From Gemmatimonadota bacterium (lineage in GTDB: Bacteria; Latescibacterota; UBA2968; UBA8231): 64,000 bases of DNA. Under the pieces are notes generated by a model that saw nothing but the letters and a program-made list of their open reading frames with translations, did not search any database and was not told the origin of the DNA. A program made the translations under genes and the position numbers. Where the stretch lies: contig JABJJN010000089.1 in assembly GCA_018660835.1 (NCBI GenBank), positions 296,440 through 360,439 of the forward strand. The letters are read 5' to 3'. How positions within the stretch are numbered: position 1 is the first letter of the stretch; each line of letters starts with the position of its first letter. Positions 24,121 to 33,198 of the stretch are shown piece after piece.

Positions 24121-25317
24121 CTACTGACCCGTCAGCAATTCGTGCGTCTGTCGTGCCACGATGAGCTCTTCATCTGTCTGCAATACGTGCAGTCGAACCT
24201 GGCTGCCCGTCGCATGCAGCACGCCTTCGCCGTGCACACTGGCATTCTTCTTCGCGTCCAACTCCACTCCGAGAAACTCCAGCCCGTGCAGGACCTGTGC
24301 TCGCACGATCTCGGAGTGCTCACCGATGCCGCCCGTGAAGCTGATCACGTCGAGTCCACCTAGTTCAACGACGTAGGCACCTAGATAGTCGCGGATCGAT
24401 GAGGTGTAGACTTCGATCGCCAGAGCACAGCGCTCGTCACCTGCGACGGCCCGTTCCTGCAGATCCCGCATGTCGTTGGAGACGCCACCACTGAGACCGA
24501 GCAGACCACCCTCAGAGGCGCAGATCTCCAGCGCCTCATCGAGAGAGATCCCCTCGCGATCACACACGATCTGCAGCGCATAGGGATCGAGATCGCCTAT
24601 CCGATTGTTCTGTGGCACACCACCCTGTGGACTCAAGCCGTGTGACGCCCCGTGCGACACACCATCCTTCACGGCACACAGTGAGGACGAACCACCCAGG
24701 TGGCAGTTGATGTGACGCAGCGTCGAGGTGCCTTCCAGTTCGATCACCTTCTCGGCGGCATATCGATGGCTGGCGCCGTGAAAACCATAGCGGCGAATCC
24801 CATACTCCTGCTCCCACTTCTGCGGGATCGCATAAAGCTGACGCCGTGTCGGTGCTTTGCCGTGGAAAGCCGGTTCGAAGCAACCCACCCGCGGGGCTGC
24901 AGGCGCCACCTTCGCAAACTGACGAATCGCCGCCACATACGCTGGATTGTGCGCTGGCGCGAGACGGAAGAAATCTTCCATGCGTCCAATCACATCTTCG
25001 TCGATTTCGACGACACCCGTGATGGAGCGTGCGTGAACCGTCTTGAAGCCGACAGCCTGCAAATCGTCTACCGACGCGAGCGGGCCTGCTGCGCCGGTGA
25101 GACATCTGAGCGCTTCATCGATGGCCGCCGCATGATCCGGCAGGTCGCACACTTGTTCAGTCTCACCCGCATCACCCACCTGGAACTTGTGCACAGAGTC
25201 CCCACCATCATCGCCGATGCGGTCCATTGCACCACGGGCGAGCACAGCTGCGCCGGGCATATCAAACAATTTGTACTTGAATGTGGTGCTGCCCAGATTC
25301 GATACGAGAATCTTCAT
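24121..25317 (-). CDS. Acetate/propionate-family kinase (divergent acetokinase)
   Basis: About 398 residues from ATG 25317, preceded by AAGGAG; the longer frame upstream lacks family similarity. It aligns with acetate kinase: MKILVSNLGSTTFKYKLFD (N7 of the phosphate loop), RRYGFHGASHRY (H180 region), CHLGGSSSLCAV, NRIGDLDP (R241 position) and FTGGIGEH (E384 position). Two key places differ from classic AckA: FDTAFH is FEPAFH, so the catalytic Asp is Glu, and HRVVHGG is FKTVHAR, so the R91 position is Lys. It belongs to the NLGSTSFKY subgroup common in Planctomycetes-like genomes, whose true substrate is not established. No phosphotransacetylase gene is adjacent. It is convergent with the receptor (19-base gap) and lies 28 bases downstream of the Gfo/Idh gene. 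Confidence 0.8.
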   Translation of the reverse strand: MKILVSNLGSTTFKYKLFDMPGAAVLARGAMDRIGDDGGDSVHKFQVGDAGETEQVCDLPDHAAAIDEALRCLTGAAGPLASVDDLQAVGFKTVHARSITGVVEIDEDVIGRMEDFFRLAPAHNPAYVAAIRQFAKVAPAAPRVGCFEPAFHGKAPTRRQLYAIPQKWEQEYGIRRYGFHGASHRYAAEKVIELEGTSTLRHINCHLGGSSSLCAVKDGVSHGASHGLSPQGGVPQNNRIGDLDPYALQIVCDREGISLDEALEICASEGGLLGLSGGVSNDMRDLQERAVAGDERCALAIEVYTSSIRDYLGAYVVELGGLDVISFTGGIGEHSEIVRAQVLHGLEFLGVELDAKKNASVHGEGVLHATGSQVRLHVLQTDEELIVARQTHELLTGQ

Positions 25318-25345
25318 CAACCTTGCTCCTTCTCCACAAATTTCG

Positions 25346-26383
25346 TCACAGACGTACCTCGCGACCGGTCTCGGCCGATCTGTAAATTCCATCGATGATG
25401 CGCTGCACGTTGATCGCTTCGTCCAGTGTCACGAGTGACACGGCGGCACCATCCATGGCGGCGAGAAAATTCTTGTGCTCCGCGAGCGTTCGATGGTCCT
25501 GCTCTTCTGTAATCGACAGTTCCATGGTCGCCACCTCACCGGCTTCAGGATCCCAGACCTGCACGTGTGGCTCAATGTCGCTGCCAACACCGAGTGTACC
25601 GAGCACCTCAAATCCGTGGGCGCGTGAACGTGGGTGTTGTAGCCAATTGCCTTCGACAGACATGGACGAACCATCCGCGAAGCGCACATGCGCATGGCCG
25701 AAGTCTTCTACTGACACTTCGCTCAAATCTCCCTCGAAATTGATGGGTGGATTGGGCATCTGTGTCAGCCGACAGAAGGTGGAACCACTCACGGCGACCG
25801 GTTCAGGTGCACCGATAACCCAGTAGACGACATCCAGGGGATGGACGGTCGTTGCTGCCAGCACGCCGCCAAGGGATTGATCCTTGCGGTGGAAGTAGCG
25901 CCCCCAGGGATAGTTCATGATGTGGCCACCCCAAACGCGGGTGTGATAGATCGAACCCAGTCCACCGCCACCAGCAAATTTCTGTAGCGCCTGATTGGCG
26001 TGGCTCTGGCGCATCTGCAGGCCCATCGTGAACAGTCGACCTGCTGTGAGTGCCGCCTGCTTCATCGCCGCCGCCTCTTCCAATGACATGCACAGTGGCT
26101 TTTCGCACATCACATGCGCCCCCGATTCAAAGGCAGCGACGGTCTGCTGCGCGTGGAAACGAACGGGGGATGCGACAACGACGTAGTCAGGGGACACGCG
26201 GCGCAGCATCTCGTCACTGCTATCAAAGACCTGTGCCCCTTCGATTTCAGCGACACCAAGCACGCGTTCTGCCGCTGCCGTGTCCGGATCGACGACGGCA
26301 GCTACGTCGACCTGCGGAATCTGCACCAGCGCCTTCAGGTGCTCACGTCCCATGACACCGCCACCAATCACGGCCGCCTTCAT
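25346..26383 (-). CDS. Gfo/Idh/MocA-family NAD(P)-dependent oxidoreductase
   Basis: A 345-residue cytoplasmic dehydrogenase. The N-terminal Rossmann fold begins MKAAVIGGGVMGREHLKAL with the dinucleotide loop. CEKPLCMS (about residues 93-100) is the EKP signature with the catalytic lysine, and GGVLAATTVHPLDVVYWVIG carries the conserved D-x-x-x-W/H region. Family members oxidise or epimerise sugars, inositols or sugar acids with NAD(P)+. GGAGA lies upstream of the ATG. The gene is followed at 28 bases by the acetokinase-like gene, likely in one transcript. The substrate is unknown. Confidence 0.85.
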   Translation of the reverse strand: MKAAVIGGGVMGREHLKALVQIPQVDVAAVVDPDTAAAERVLGVAEIEGAQVFDSSDEMLRRVSPDYVVVASPVRFHAQQTVAAFESGAHVMCEKPLCMSLEEAAAMKQAALTAGRLFTMGLQMRQSHANQALQKFAGGGGLGSIYHTRVWGGHIMNYPWGRYFHRKDQSLGGVLAATTVHPLDVVYWVIGAPEPVAVSGSTFCRLTQMPNPPINFEGDLSEVSVEDFGHAHVRFADGSSMSVEGNWLQHPRSRAHGFEVLGTLGVGSDIEPHVQVWDPEAGEVATMELSITEEQDHRTLAEHKNFLAAMDGAAVSLVTLDEAINVQRIIDGIYRSAETGREVRL

Positions 26384-26796
26384 TCTTCTGTCTCCGGGTC
26401 TTCGGTCTTATCTATGCCTGAAGGATTGGATAGAAGTCCACCGTGCAGTGACATCAGGATCATTTCGCTTTTCATCCGCAACAGCTTAGGTCCTTTCATC
26501 CAATCCAGCCACAACCACAGCCACGACCACTTGCGCCGATATGACACGGAAGAGGGTCACGCACTGAATCTGCCCACATTATGGCGAAAGTCAGGTGCTC
26601 AATTCTGAGCGCGCACTGCTCAGCGGAACCCGAGATCTCCAGCCTGTGCTGCCCAACATCGGTCCGCTGTCTGCCTCGTCGTAAGGGGCAGACTGCTGGC
26701 GACGGACATCAGGGGGCATGGCACAGTGTGTGCTACCTTTGGCGAAACGACAGCTACCCGATTTCTCCTCCGGACCTCGCCCGTGACCAAACTGCC
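26384..26796. other. Gene-free divergent region with a 14-base tandem duplication
   Basis: A 413-base gap between the leftward Gfo/Idh gene and the rightward PAP2 gene, where both promoters should lie; no hexamer pair is convincing. At its right end TGACCAAACTGC occurs twice (26784-26795 and 26798-26809) with a 14-base period across the PAP2 start. Open frames here show no protein character. Confidence 0.4.
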
Positions 26797-27462
26797 ATGA
26801 CCAAACTGCTATGCATCCTTGCCTCTCTGACGCTACCGGCGCGTGATCTACCACAAGACGCGGGCAACCTCTGGCAGACAGACAATGTCTTCGTCGTCGG
26901 CGTCGGTGCGTCGCTGGCAACAGCAGCATACGCCACCAATGACGCACCACGCAGCGAGTTGTCCTCTGTCGACGGGCCCGCCCGGATCACGGACACCTAC
27001 GGCGCTGGTACATTCAATATTCCCATTGCCATCGGGCTCTGGGGTTTCGGACATGCCACCCACAACGAGCCGGTCCGCGACTTTGGCCACGGACTGACAC
27101 GCGCTCTTGGACTGACACAGCTTGTGGTGGGGCCGATCAAGGTCCTGAGCCATCGGCTGCGCCCCAACGAAGCCAATCACCGGTCATTCCCTTCGGGCCA
27201 CACGGCAAACACCTTCGCCATGGCCCGCTTCATACAGCGCGAAACGAGCACGACGATCTCTCTCCCTTTCTATGCCCTCGCCGCCATCACCGGCGCCGGA
27301 CGCGTCGAGGGCCGGCAGCACTATCTGTCCGATGTCCTGATGGGAGCGACCCTGGGTATCATCGTGGGAGGTACGGTGGGACGCGAACAATCTTCTGGCC
27401 GCGTGAGCTGGCAACCCATGACACAGGCACCAGGCCTGCGTTTGCGTGTGCGTCTCAATTAG
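26797..27462 (+). CDS. PAP2-family phosphatase
   Basis: About 221 residues from ATG 26797; the in-frame extension upstream is Cys/Arg-rich and not family-like. It has the phosphatidic-acid-phosphatase motifs in order: KVLSHRLRPNEANHRS (K-x6-RP), FPSGHTANTFAM (PSGH) and GRVEGRQHYLSDVLMGATLG (R-x5-H-x3-D). These form the vanadium-haloperoxidase-like active site that hydrolyses lipid phosphates such as undecaprenyl pyrophosphate or phosphatidic acid. Several hydrophobic stretches and a short signal-like N terminus suggest a membrane or periplasmic protein. The substrate is not known. Confidence 0.85.
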   Translation: MTKLLCILASLTLPARDLPQDAGNLWQTDNVFVVGVGASLATAAYATNDAPRSELSSVDGPARITDTYGAGTFNIPIAIGLWGFGHATHNEPVRDFGHGLTRALGLTQLVVGPIKVLSHRLRPNEANHRSFPSGHTANTFAMARFIQRETSTTISLPFYALAAITGAGRVEGRQHYLSDVLMGATLGIIVGGTVGREQSSGRVSWQPMTQAPGLRLRVRLN

Positions 27463-27524
27463 TAAATCCACCGGCGTTACCCAGATTGGACTTGAGGGTC
27501 GGCAGACCTACCTAGGATTGCCAC

Positions 27525-28727
27525 CTAGGGCCGCGCCGGCGATCCATCGGGCAGACGCGTTTGCGTCCACATCTCCACCGAATCCTGGCACGGATATTTT
27601 GCCGCCGCTGCTTCATCCACATCGATTCCAAGACCCGGCTTGTCGTTGGGATAGAGATAGCCTTTGCGCAGTTCAGGCAATCCGGGGAAGACCTCGTAGC
27701 AGACCTCCGGAAACCGGCACCATTCCTGAATTCCGAAATTCGGCGCCCACAGATCCAGATGTAGATTGGCTGCATGGCCGACGGGAGACGTATCACCTGG
27801 GCCATGCCAGGCGGTGCGGATGCCATACATCTGTGCAAAGGAGGCCACCGCCTTTGCCGGCGTAATTCCACCCATTTGCGACACGTGCATACGGATGAAA
27901 TCGATCAGACGACCCTCGATCAGTGGCTGCCATTCACGTGGATGATTGAACAGTTCACCCATGGCAAGGGGCGTCGAGCACTGCTGTCGAATATTGTTGA
28001 ACCACTCGATGTCTTCTGGTGCCAGTGGATCTTCGAGGAAGAATAGCTTGAACTTCTCCATGTCTTTGGCGAAGCCCACTGCATCAATCGGAATCAGTCG
28101 TTCGTGGATGTCGTGGCACAGTTCGATCTCGAAGCCGAGTTCCTCCCGCACATGCTCGAAGACTTCGAGGTGTTGCCGCATATAGCTGCGCGGATCATAG
28201 TAGGCACCCTCCGGCGAATTCTCCGGTGCCGGTCGATTTGGCGACAGGCCGCCGTAGCCACCCTTCTGCACACGGATATACTGGTAGCCCTCTTCCATAA
28301 AACCACGGATCGAATCCACGATCTCTTCCTTCGTCGATCCTCCCGCGTGTGCATAGCAGGCGGCCGCCTCGCGGCACTTGCCACCCAGCAACTGATAGAC
28401 TGGCATGTTGGCGCGCTTGCCCTTGATGTCCCACAAGGCCTGATCCACACCGGAGAGCGCATTGTTCAGCACCGGTCCATTGCGCCAATAGCTGTGCACG
28501 GCACCCATTCGATAGATCTCCTCGATACGATCGACATCGCGACCGATGAGGAAGGGTTTCAGGTGCTGCTCGATAGCTGTGTGCACGGCGCGAAATCTCT
28601 GCGTGAAGGTCGCGCATCCAACCCCATAGAGACCGGGCTCAGACGTGATGATCTTGACAATGACGAGTCGTGATCCCGCCGGTTGCGTGAGGATAGTCTG
28701 GACGTCTTTGATGGTGACCGTAGACAT
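27525..28727 (-). CDS. Enolase superfamily dehydratase, D-mannonate dehydratase (ManD/RspA)-like
   Basis: About 400 residues from ATG 28727 (MSTVTIKDVQTILTQPAGSR); the extra upstream codons are unlike the family. Signature parts of the ManD subgroup are present: YIRVQKGGYGG, HDIHERLIPIDA (metal ligand region), FFLEDPLAPEDIEWF, AMGELFNHPREW and WHGPGDTSPVGHAANLHLDLW. ManD enzymes remove water from D-mannonate or D-gluconate to give 2-keto-3-deoxygluconate, using Mg2+. Substrate range in this subgroup varies and some members are nearly inactive on sugars. The gene stands alone on the minus strand, convergent with PAP2. Confidence 0.85.
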   Translation of the reverse strand: MSTVTIKDVQTILTQPAGSRLVIVKIITSEPGLYGVGCATFTQRFRAVHTAIEQHLKPFLIGRDVDRIEEIYRMGAVHSYWRNGPVLNNALSGVDQALWDIKGKRANMPVYQLLGGKCREAAACYAHAGGSTKEEIVDSIRGFMEEGYQYIRVQKGGYGGLSPNRPAPENSPEGAYYDPRSYMRQHLEVFEHVREELGFEIELCHDIHERLIPIDAVGFAKDMEKFKLFFLEDPLAPEDIEWFNNIRQQCSTPLAMGELFNHPREWQPLIEGRLIDFIRMHVSQMGGITPAKAVASFAQMYGIRTAWHGPGDTSPVGHAANLHLDLWAPNFGIQEWCRFPEVCYEVFPGLPELRKGYLYPNDKPGLGIDVDEAAAAKYPCQDSVEMWTQTRLPDGSPARP

Positions 28728-28904
28728 AGAAAGTTCTCGCTGGACGAAGGATGGCGTCTGTATCTGTTGCGTAGGTTTGCCCACCAGGCCCCGCTTGTCA
28801 ATGAATCGAGTCCTGTTTGGACGACTTTTTCTTACACTTCAGGAGCCTGATCCACTTGGCGACCGAGCAAAAACCAATTCACCATCTGAAACGAGTCGGA
28901 ATCG

Positions 28905-30512
28905 ATGCGGAGACAGTTCCTCCTTTTCGCCCTCGTGACCGTGGGCGGCACCGCCGCCGCGGGATACTACTGGCCGCCTGCTCTGTGGGCCTACGTGCTA
29001 TTTGCCCCGATCGTCCTGCTCGGCCTGTACGACATGCTGCAGACGAAACGGACGATTATGCGCAATTTTCCGATCCTGGGTCGCGGGCGCTACATCATGG
29101 AGGACCTGCGGCCGAAGATCTATCAGTATTTTGTCGAATCTGACGTCGATGGCACACCCATCAATCGTCTCGCCCGCAATCTCGTCTATCAACGTGCCAA
29201 GTGCGATCTCGACACAATCCCCTTCGGTACCGAATTCGACGTATACAGAGCTGGGTATGAGTGGCTGAACCATTCCATGGGTGCTCACGATCCGCACAGC
29301 ATCGACCGCGACCTGCGTGTGCGTGTCGGTGGGCCTGACTGCCTCAAACCATATAACGCCAGCATTCTCAACATTTCCGCCATGAGTTATGGTGCATTGA
29401 GTCGCCAGGCGATCCTGTCGCTCAATGGCGGCGCAAAGATTGGCCGCTTCGCCCACAACACGGGCGAGGGATCGATCAGCCCCTATCACCTGGAGCCAGG
29501 TGGTGATCTGATCTGGCAGGTGGGTACCGGTTATTTCGGCTGTCGCACGAAAGATGGCTCCTTCTGTCCGGAGACCTTTGCCGCGACCTCCCAGATCGAT
29601 GCTGTAAAGATGATCGAAATCAAAATGTCACAGGGCGCCAAACCAGGCCACGGTGGAATTCTGCCAGCGGGCAAGAATACACCCTTCATCGCCAAGATCC
29701 GCGATGTGGAACCCTACACTGATGTCATCTCACCGCCGTCGCACACGGCTTTCCACACGCCGCTGGAGATGATGGAATTCATCAAGACCTTGCGCGATTT
29801 GTCCGGCGGCAAGCCGATAGGTTTCAAGGTGTGTATTGGTGTACGCAGCGAATTTGTCAGCGTCTGCAAAGCGATGGTCGAGACGGGCATCAAGCCAGAC
29901 TTCATCACCATCGATGGTGGTGAGGGTGGCACAGGAGCTGCACCACCTGAATACAGCAATTCTGTCGGCTCACCCATGCGCGAGGGATTGTCCTTCGCGC
30001 ATGACGTGTTACTCGGCTATGGCCTGCGCAAGGACATTCGCGTCATCGCCTCGGGCAAGATCCTGTCCGGATTTGATCTGGTGCGCGCCCTGGCGATCGG
30101 TGCCGATATGTGCAGCTCCGCGCGCGCCATGATGCTCGCTCTCGGCTGTATTCAGGCGCTGGAATGCAACAAGAACACGTGCCCCACGGGCATTACGACG
30201 CAGGACCCGAATCTCACGGCGGGACTCGTACCGGAAGACAAGAAGGTCCGCGTCGCCAACTACCACGGGGAAACGGTCAAGAGTGTCGCTGAGCTGATCG
30301 CCGCTGCGGGCCTGTTCACTTCGGAAGATCTGCGACGCTGGCACATCAATCGTCGCATCAGCATGACAGAAGTTGCCCGCTTTGACGACATCTATCCCTA
30401 TCCGGAAACGGGTTGTCTGCTGCGCAATGATCCACCGCCTTCGATGAAGCGCGACTTCGAAGAAGCGACGGCGGACACCTTCGCTGCCAGCTGTCAATTG
30501 GTCATGCCGTGA
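28905..30512 (+). CDS. FMN-binding glutamate synthase family protein
   Basis: A 535-residue protein with two N-terminal transmembrane segments (residues 4-22 and 25-45), then a GltB-like FMN barrel. Visible features are LNISAMSYGALSRQAILSLN, HNTGEGSISPYH, EIKMSQGAKPGHGG, FITIDGGEGGTGAAPPEY, VIASGKILSGFD and the cluster motif CIQALECNKNTC (three Cys for a 3Fe-4S centre). This matches the stand-alone, membrane-tethered glutamate-synthase-like family, which lacks the glutaminase domain; the reaction is unproven. It is the first of a three-gene operon: its stop overlaps the GTG of a small membrane protein (GTGA), which overlaps an enolase superfamily gene. Confidence 0.85.
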   Translation: MRRQFLLFALVTVGGTAAAGYYWPPALWAYVLFAPIVLLGLYDMLQTKRTIMRNFPILGRGRYIMEDLRPKIYQYFVESDVDGTPINRLARNLVYQRAKCDLDTIPFGTEFDVYRAGYEWLNHSMGAHDPHSIDRDLRVRVGGPDCLKPYNASILNISAMSYGALSRQAILSLNGGAKIGRFAHNTGEGSISPYHLEPGGDLIWQVGTGYFGCRTKDGSFCPETFAATSQIDAVKMIEIKMSQGAKPGHGGILPAGKNTPFIAKIRDVEPYTDVISPPSHTAFHTPLEMMEFIKTLRDLSGGKPIGFKVCIGVRSEFVSVCKAMVETGIKPDFITIDGGEGGTGAAPPEYSNSVGSPMREGLSFAHDVLLGYGLRKDIRVIASGKILSGFDLVRALAIGADMCSSARAMMLALGCIQALECNKNTCPTGITTQDPNLTAGLVPEDKKVRVANYHGETVKSVAELIAAAGLFTSEDLRRWHINRRISMTEVARFDDIYPYPETGCLLRNDPPPSMKRDFEEATADTFAASCQLVMP

Positions 30513-30862
30513 GTCCGAGAGCAACTCAAAGCGTCGAACGTCACCGGATCATTGCTGGCTTCGTCGCCCTCAGCGCCTTGCTGCTGACGGTTCTCAATGT
30601 CATGTGTCAGCGCCTCGTCACAGCGGGTCTGACAACGGACCGACTGATCTATGACTACGTAAACGATGTGATGGTTGTGCCCATCGTGGCAGGAGTCCTC
30701 ATCGCCTGGCGCAGCCATATTCACTGGCTCATCCTGGTTGCGGTGGCCGCGCTCATGACTGCGATTGAGTTGATACGACCGACGGATCTTTATGACATCG
30801 CCATCTATTGGGTCGGCGCCCTCGCCGTGATCGCCTGGCAGCGCCACGGTGATGCCCGATGA
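30509..30862 (+). CDS. Small membrane protein of unknown function
   Basis: A 117-residue protein with three to four hydrophobic helices (about residues 14-34, 50-66, 70-86 and 96-110). I do not recognise a family. Start and stop overlap both neighbours by four bases (GTGA and ATGA), so it is translated as part of the operon between the glutamate-synthase-like protein and the enolase superfamily enzyme. It could be a membrane partner of the first. Confidence 0.65.
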   Translation: MSPRATQSVERHRIIAGFVALSALLLTVLNVMCQRLVTAGLTTDRLIYDYVNDVMVVPIVAGVLIAWRSHIHWLILVAVAALMTAIELIRPTDLYDIAIYWVGALAVIAWQRHGDAR

Positions 30863-32025
30863 GGATCACCCATATTGACATCACCCGCGTGCACGTGCCA
30901 CAGCAGACGAGTCCCTCAGACCAACCCGTAGAGACCAAGAATGATGGCTACGTCCCGACGGCGGGTCTCGACAAACACATCATCCGACTGCACACGGATG
31001 CTGGGATCACAGGCCTGGGCGAAACGTGGAAAGGCACACCGGATGCCGCCGTCGATGCTGCCGCCCACGCCCTGATCGGCCTCGATCCAACGCGTTTGTC
31101 CCTGCTTCATCTACCACTCCCCTACGACGCGAATCTGGTCAACGCACGCGACAAAGGCGCCCTCGTCGCCGTCGCGCCCGTCGATCACAATCCTTCCATC
31201 CACGCCTTTGAGATCGCCATCGCCGACGCTGTCGGTCAGGCACATGGGGTGCCCATATCGCAACTACTGGGTGGTGCCGTTCGCGATCGTGTTCTGGTTC
31301 ACTATTGGTCTGGTCGCCGTCCCCCTGAAGACCTTGCCCGTGTCGCGCAGATGGCGAAAGACCAGGGCTTTGGTGGCATCAAGATCAAGTGTGTCCTTGA
31401 GGATCCGAATGTCGAAAGAGTACAGGCCATTCACGAAGCCTGTGGCCCGAAGTTTCGCATTACCCTCGACCCAAACCAACGCTTCCACACGATAGCCGAC
31501 ACCGTGAAACTTGCCGAGGCCCTGGAGGGTTATCCGATCGAAGTCTTCGAAGATCCGCTACCAAAAGCCAATGGCTACGCGGACTATGTAACACTCAGAG
31601 AGCAGATCGACATTCCAGTGGGTCTGCATCTGGAGCGGCCAGAAGATGTCTTGTCGGCGATTCGACTCGGTGCGGCGGACATATTCAATCTGCGTGGCAC
31701 CATGTCGACGGTGAATCGTCTCGGCTATCTCGCCGAGCAGGCGGGGATGCGGATCTGGCGCGGCTCGGGACTCGACCTTGGAATCCTCGATGCATCCTAT
31801 GCCCACGTCTGTGCGGCGACCCCATCCTGTACTCTTGGCAGCGACATCGTCGGACAGTTTGCTCGTGAGGACGATCTCATCGTTCATCCACTGGTCTACG
31901 AGGACGGCCATGTCATGGTTCCTGAGGGTCCGGGTCTGGGCGTGGAGCTCGACACCGAGGCACTGGCGCGCTATACCGTTGCCCGGGGAGACGATGGCGG
32001 CCCCTCGGCATGGTCAGTGGAGTAG
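30859..32025 (+). CDS. Mandelate racemase/muconate lactonizing enzyme family protein
   Basis: A 388-residue enolase superfamily member. The capping domain (MRITHIDITRVHVP ... GITGLGETWKGTPDAA) is followed by the barrel with GGIKIKCV (K-x-K base), ITLDPNQRF (first metal Asp), VFEDPLP (second metal Glu) and GLHLERPED (third metal position). The second base side carries GSGLDLGILDASYAHV. Family enzymes abstract a proton next to a carboxylate, giving racemisation, cycloisomerisation or sugar-acid dehydration. It is the third gene of the operon starting at 28905. The particular substrate cannot be read from the sequence. Confidence 0.85.
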   Translation: MRITHIDITRVHVPQQTSPSDQPVETKNDGYVPTAGLDKHIIRLHTDAGITGLGETWKGTPDAAVDAAAHALIGLDPTRLSLLHLPLPYDANLVNARDKGALVAVAPVDHNPSIHAFEIAIADAVGQAHGVPISQLLGGAVRDRVLVHYWSGRRPPEDLARVAQMAKDQGFGGIKIKCVLEDPNVERVQAIHEACGPKFRITLDPNQRFHTIADTVKLAEALEGYPIEVFEDPLPKANGYADYVTLREQIDIPVGLHLERPEDVLSAIRLGAADIFNLRGTMSTVNRLGYLAEQAGMRIWRGSGLDLGILDASYAHVCAATPSCTLGSDIVGQFAREDDLIVHPLVYEDGHVMVPEGPGLGVELDTEALARYTVARGDDGGPSAWSVE

Positions 32026-32084
32026 GCACTCGTGGCACCGGGAACTATCACGGAGTATCACATACTTTGAGGCAACTTTTTCTG

Positions 32085-32113
32085 TTGGACGCCACTTCGT
32101 CCTGGAGTAATAT
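32085..32113 (+). promoter_or_regulatory. Possible weak promoter upstream of the OmpA-like gene
   Basis: TTGGAC at 32085-32090 and TAATAT at 32108-32113 with a 17-base spacer, about 95 bases before the OmpA-like start. The hexamers match the consensus only partly. Confidence 0.3.
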
Positions 32114-32207
32114 TCGCAGATTCTGCGCCAGGCCGATTTCGTTGGCTGCACCACGATTCGGTCCCTGAACTGGCAGGGAAGCCAGCAGGCATCGCGGAAG
32201 ATCGGTG

Positions 32208-33080
32208 ATGTCCATGCACCCGTCTTCGACAGCCCTCGTCTCAGTTTTCGAGGCGCACCGTCTGCGCATCGGCCTGATACGGCTGCGTGTGTTGGCTGTG
32301 GTGATGTGCCTGCTTGTCACGCCGTGTACCGCAGAGTTTAATCCTCCCCGCATTACACAGGTCATTCGCTCCACATCGATGGATGAGTCCCTCCATCATC
32401 TCGGCCCACCGCAATACTGCGTCATCAATCGCGGCACCGAGATCAAGATGGAAAAAGGCGACCTGCTCAACATTTATCGGCAGAAGCGGATCATTACTCG
32501 GCCTCTTGCCCCGATCCAGGTATTTCTCGGATCCATGATCGTCACCTCATCTTACAATGGTTCCTCCATGGGGATCTTCACGCCCGATCCCGACGCAATC
32601 CAGAATCCCATTCTCCGCCATCGCAATATCATGGAAGGCGACGTCGCCATCCCCAGTCTCGTGCTGGACTCTGATGTGCTCTTCGATCCTGGACAGGCAC
32701 AACTCAAGGGCAGTGCCCAAGCGGAGGTTGCCAAGGTGGCCGACTTCATTCTCTACCACAATCCACCGACGCTGATCATTGAAGGTCACACGGATTCGGA
32801 TGGCGATGAATTGCCCAATCAGGATCTGTCCGAACGGCGCGCCAATGCTTTGCGGCAAATGCTGCTCGACAATCACCCCGCGATCACACCGGAAACGATC
32901 CAGTCGCGTGGTCGTGGCGAAGAACGTCCCATCGCCCCCAATGACTCTCCCGCCTCAAAAGCGATGAACCGCCGACTTGAGGTGATCGTGATCTGGGAGG
33001 TCCTCGAGGAACGTGCCAAGTCCCGCGGGCTGGGCGACGACGAGGAAGAAGAAGAAGAGGACCTGTTTACGAGTCGCTGA
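32208..33080 (+). CDS. OmpA-family peptidoglycan-associated outer-membrane protein
   Basis: About 290 residues from ATG 32208 (GTG 32205 and ATG 32214 are close alternatives). A signal peptide with the hydrophobic core LRVLAVVMCLLVTPCTA precedes an uncharacterised N-terminal domain. The C-terminal OmpA domain runs from VLFDPGQAQLKGSAQAEV through IIEGHTDSDGD, LSERRANALRQML and AMNRRLEVIV, which bind meso-diaminopimelate peptidoglycan in the family. The protein ends with an unusual acidic tail containing six glutamates in a row, encoded by a GAA/GAG run. It is a single gene. Confidence 0.85.
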   Translation: MSMHPSSTALVSVFEAHRLRIGLIRLRVLAVVMCLLVTPCTAEFNPPRITQVIRSTSMDESLHHLGPPQYCVINRGTEIKMEKGDLLNIYRQKRIITRPLAPIQVFLGSMIVTSSYNGSSMGIFTPDPDAIQNPILRHRNIMEGDVAIPSLVLDSDVLFDPGQAQLKGSAQAEVAKVADFILYHNPPTLIIEGHTDSDGDELPNQDLSERRANALRQMLLDNHPAITPETIQSRGRGEERPIAPNDSPASKAMNRRLEVIVIWEVLEERAKSRGLGDDEEEEEEDLFTSR

Positions 33081-33198
33081 GCAGGTAGCCAGGTGCGCCA
33101 CAGCACCGAATCGGCGTAGACTGAATGCAGGAAGACTACACGTCAGCTTCGGTGCGTACGCGTCAGCTGCACGATTCTCTTGAGCAGAGGCTTGCCCC

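Noticed and set aside
33040..33062. GAA/GAG run near the end of the OmpA-like gene
   Set aside because: It encodes an acidic C-terminal tail; treated as part of the protein and not as a separate repeat element.
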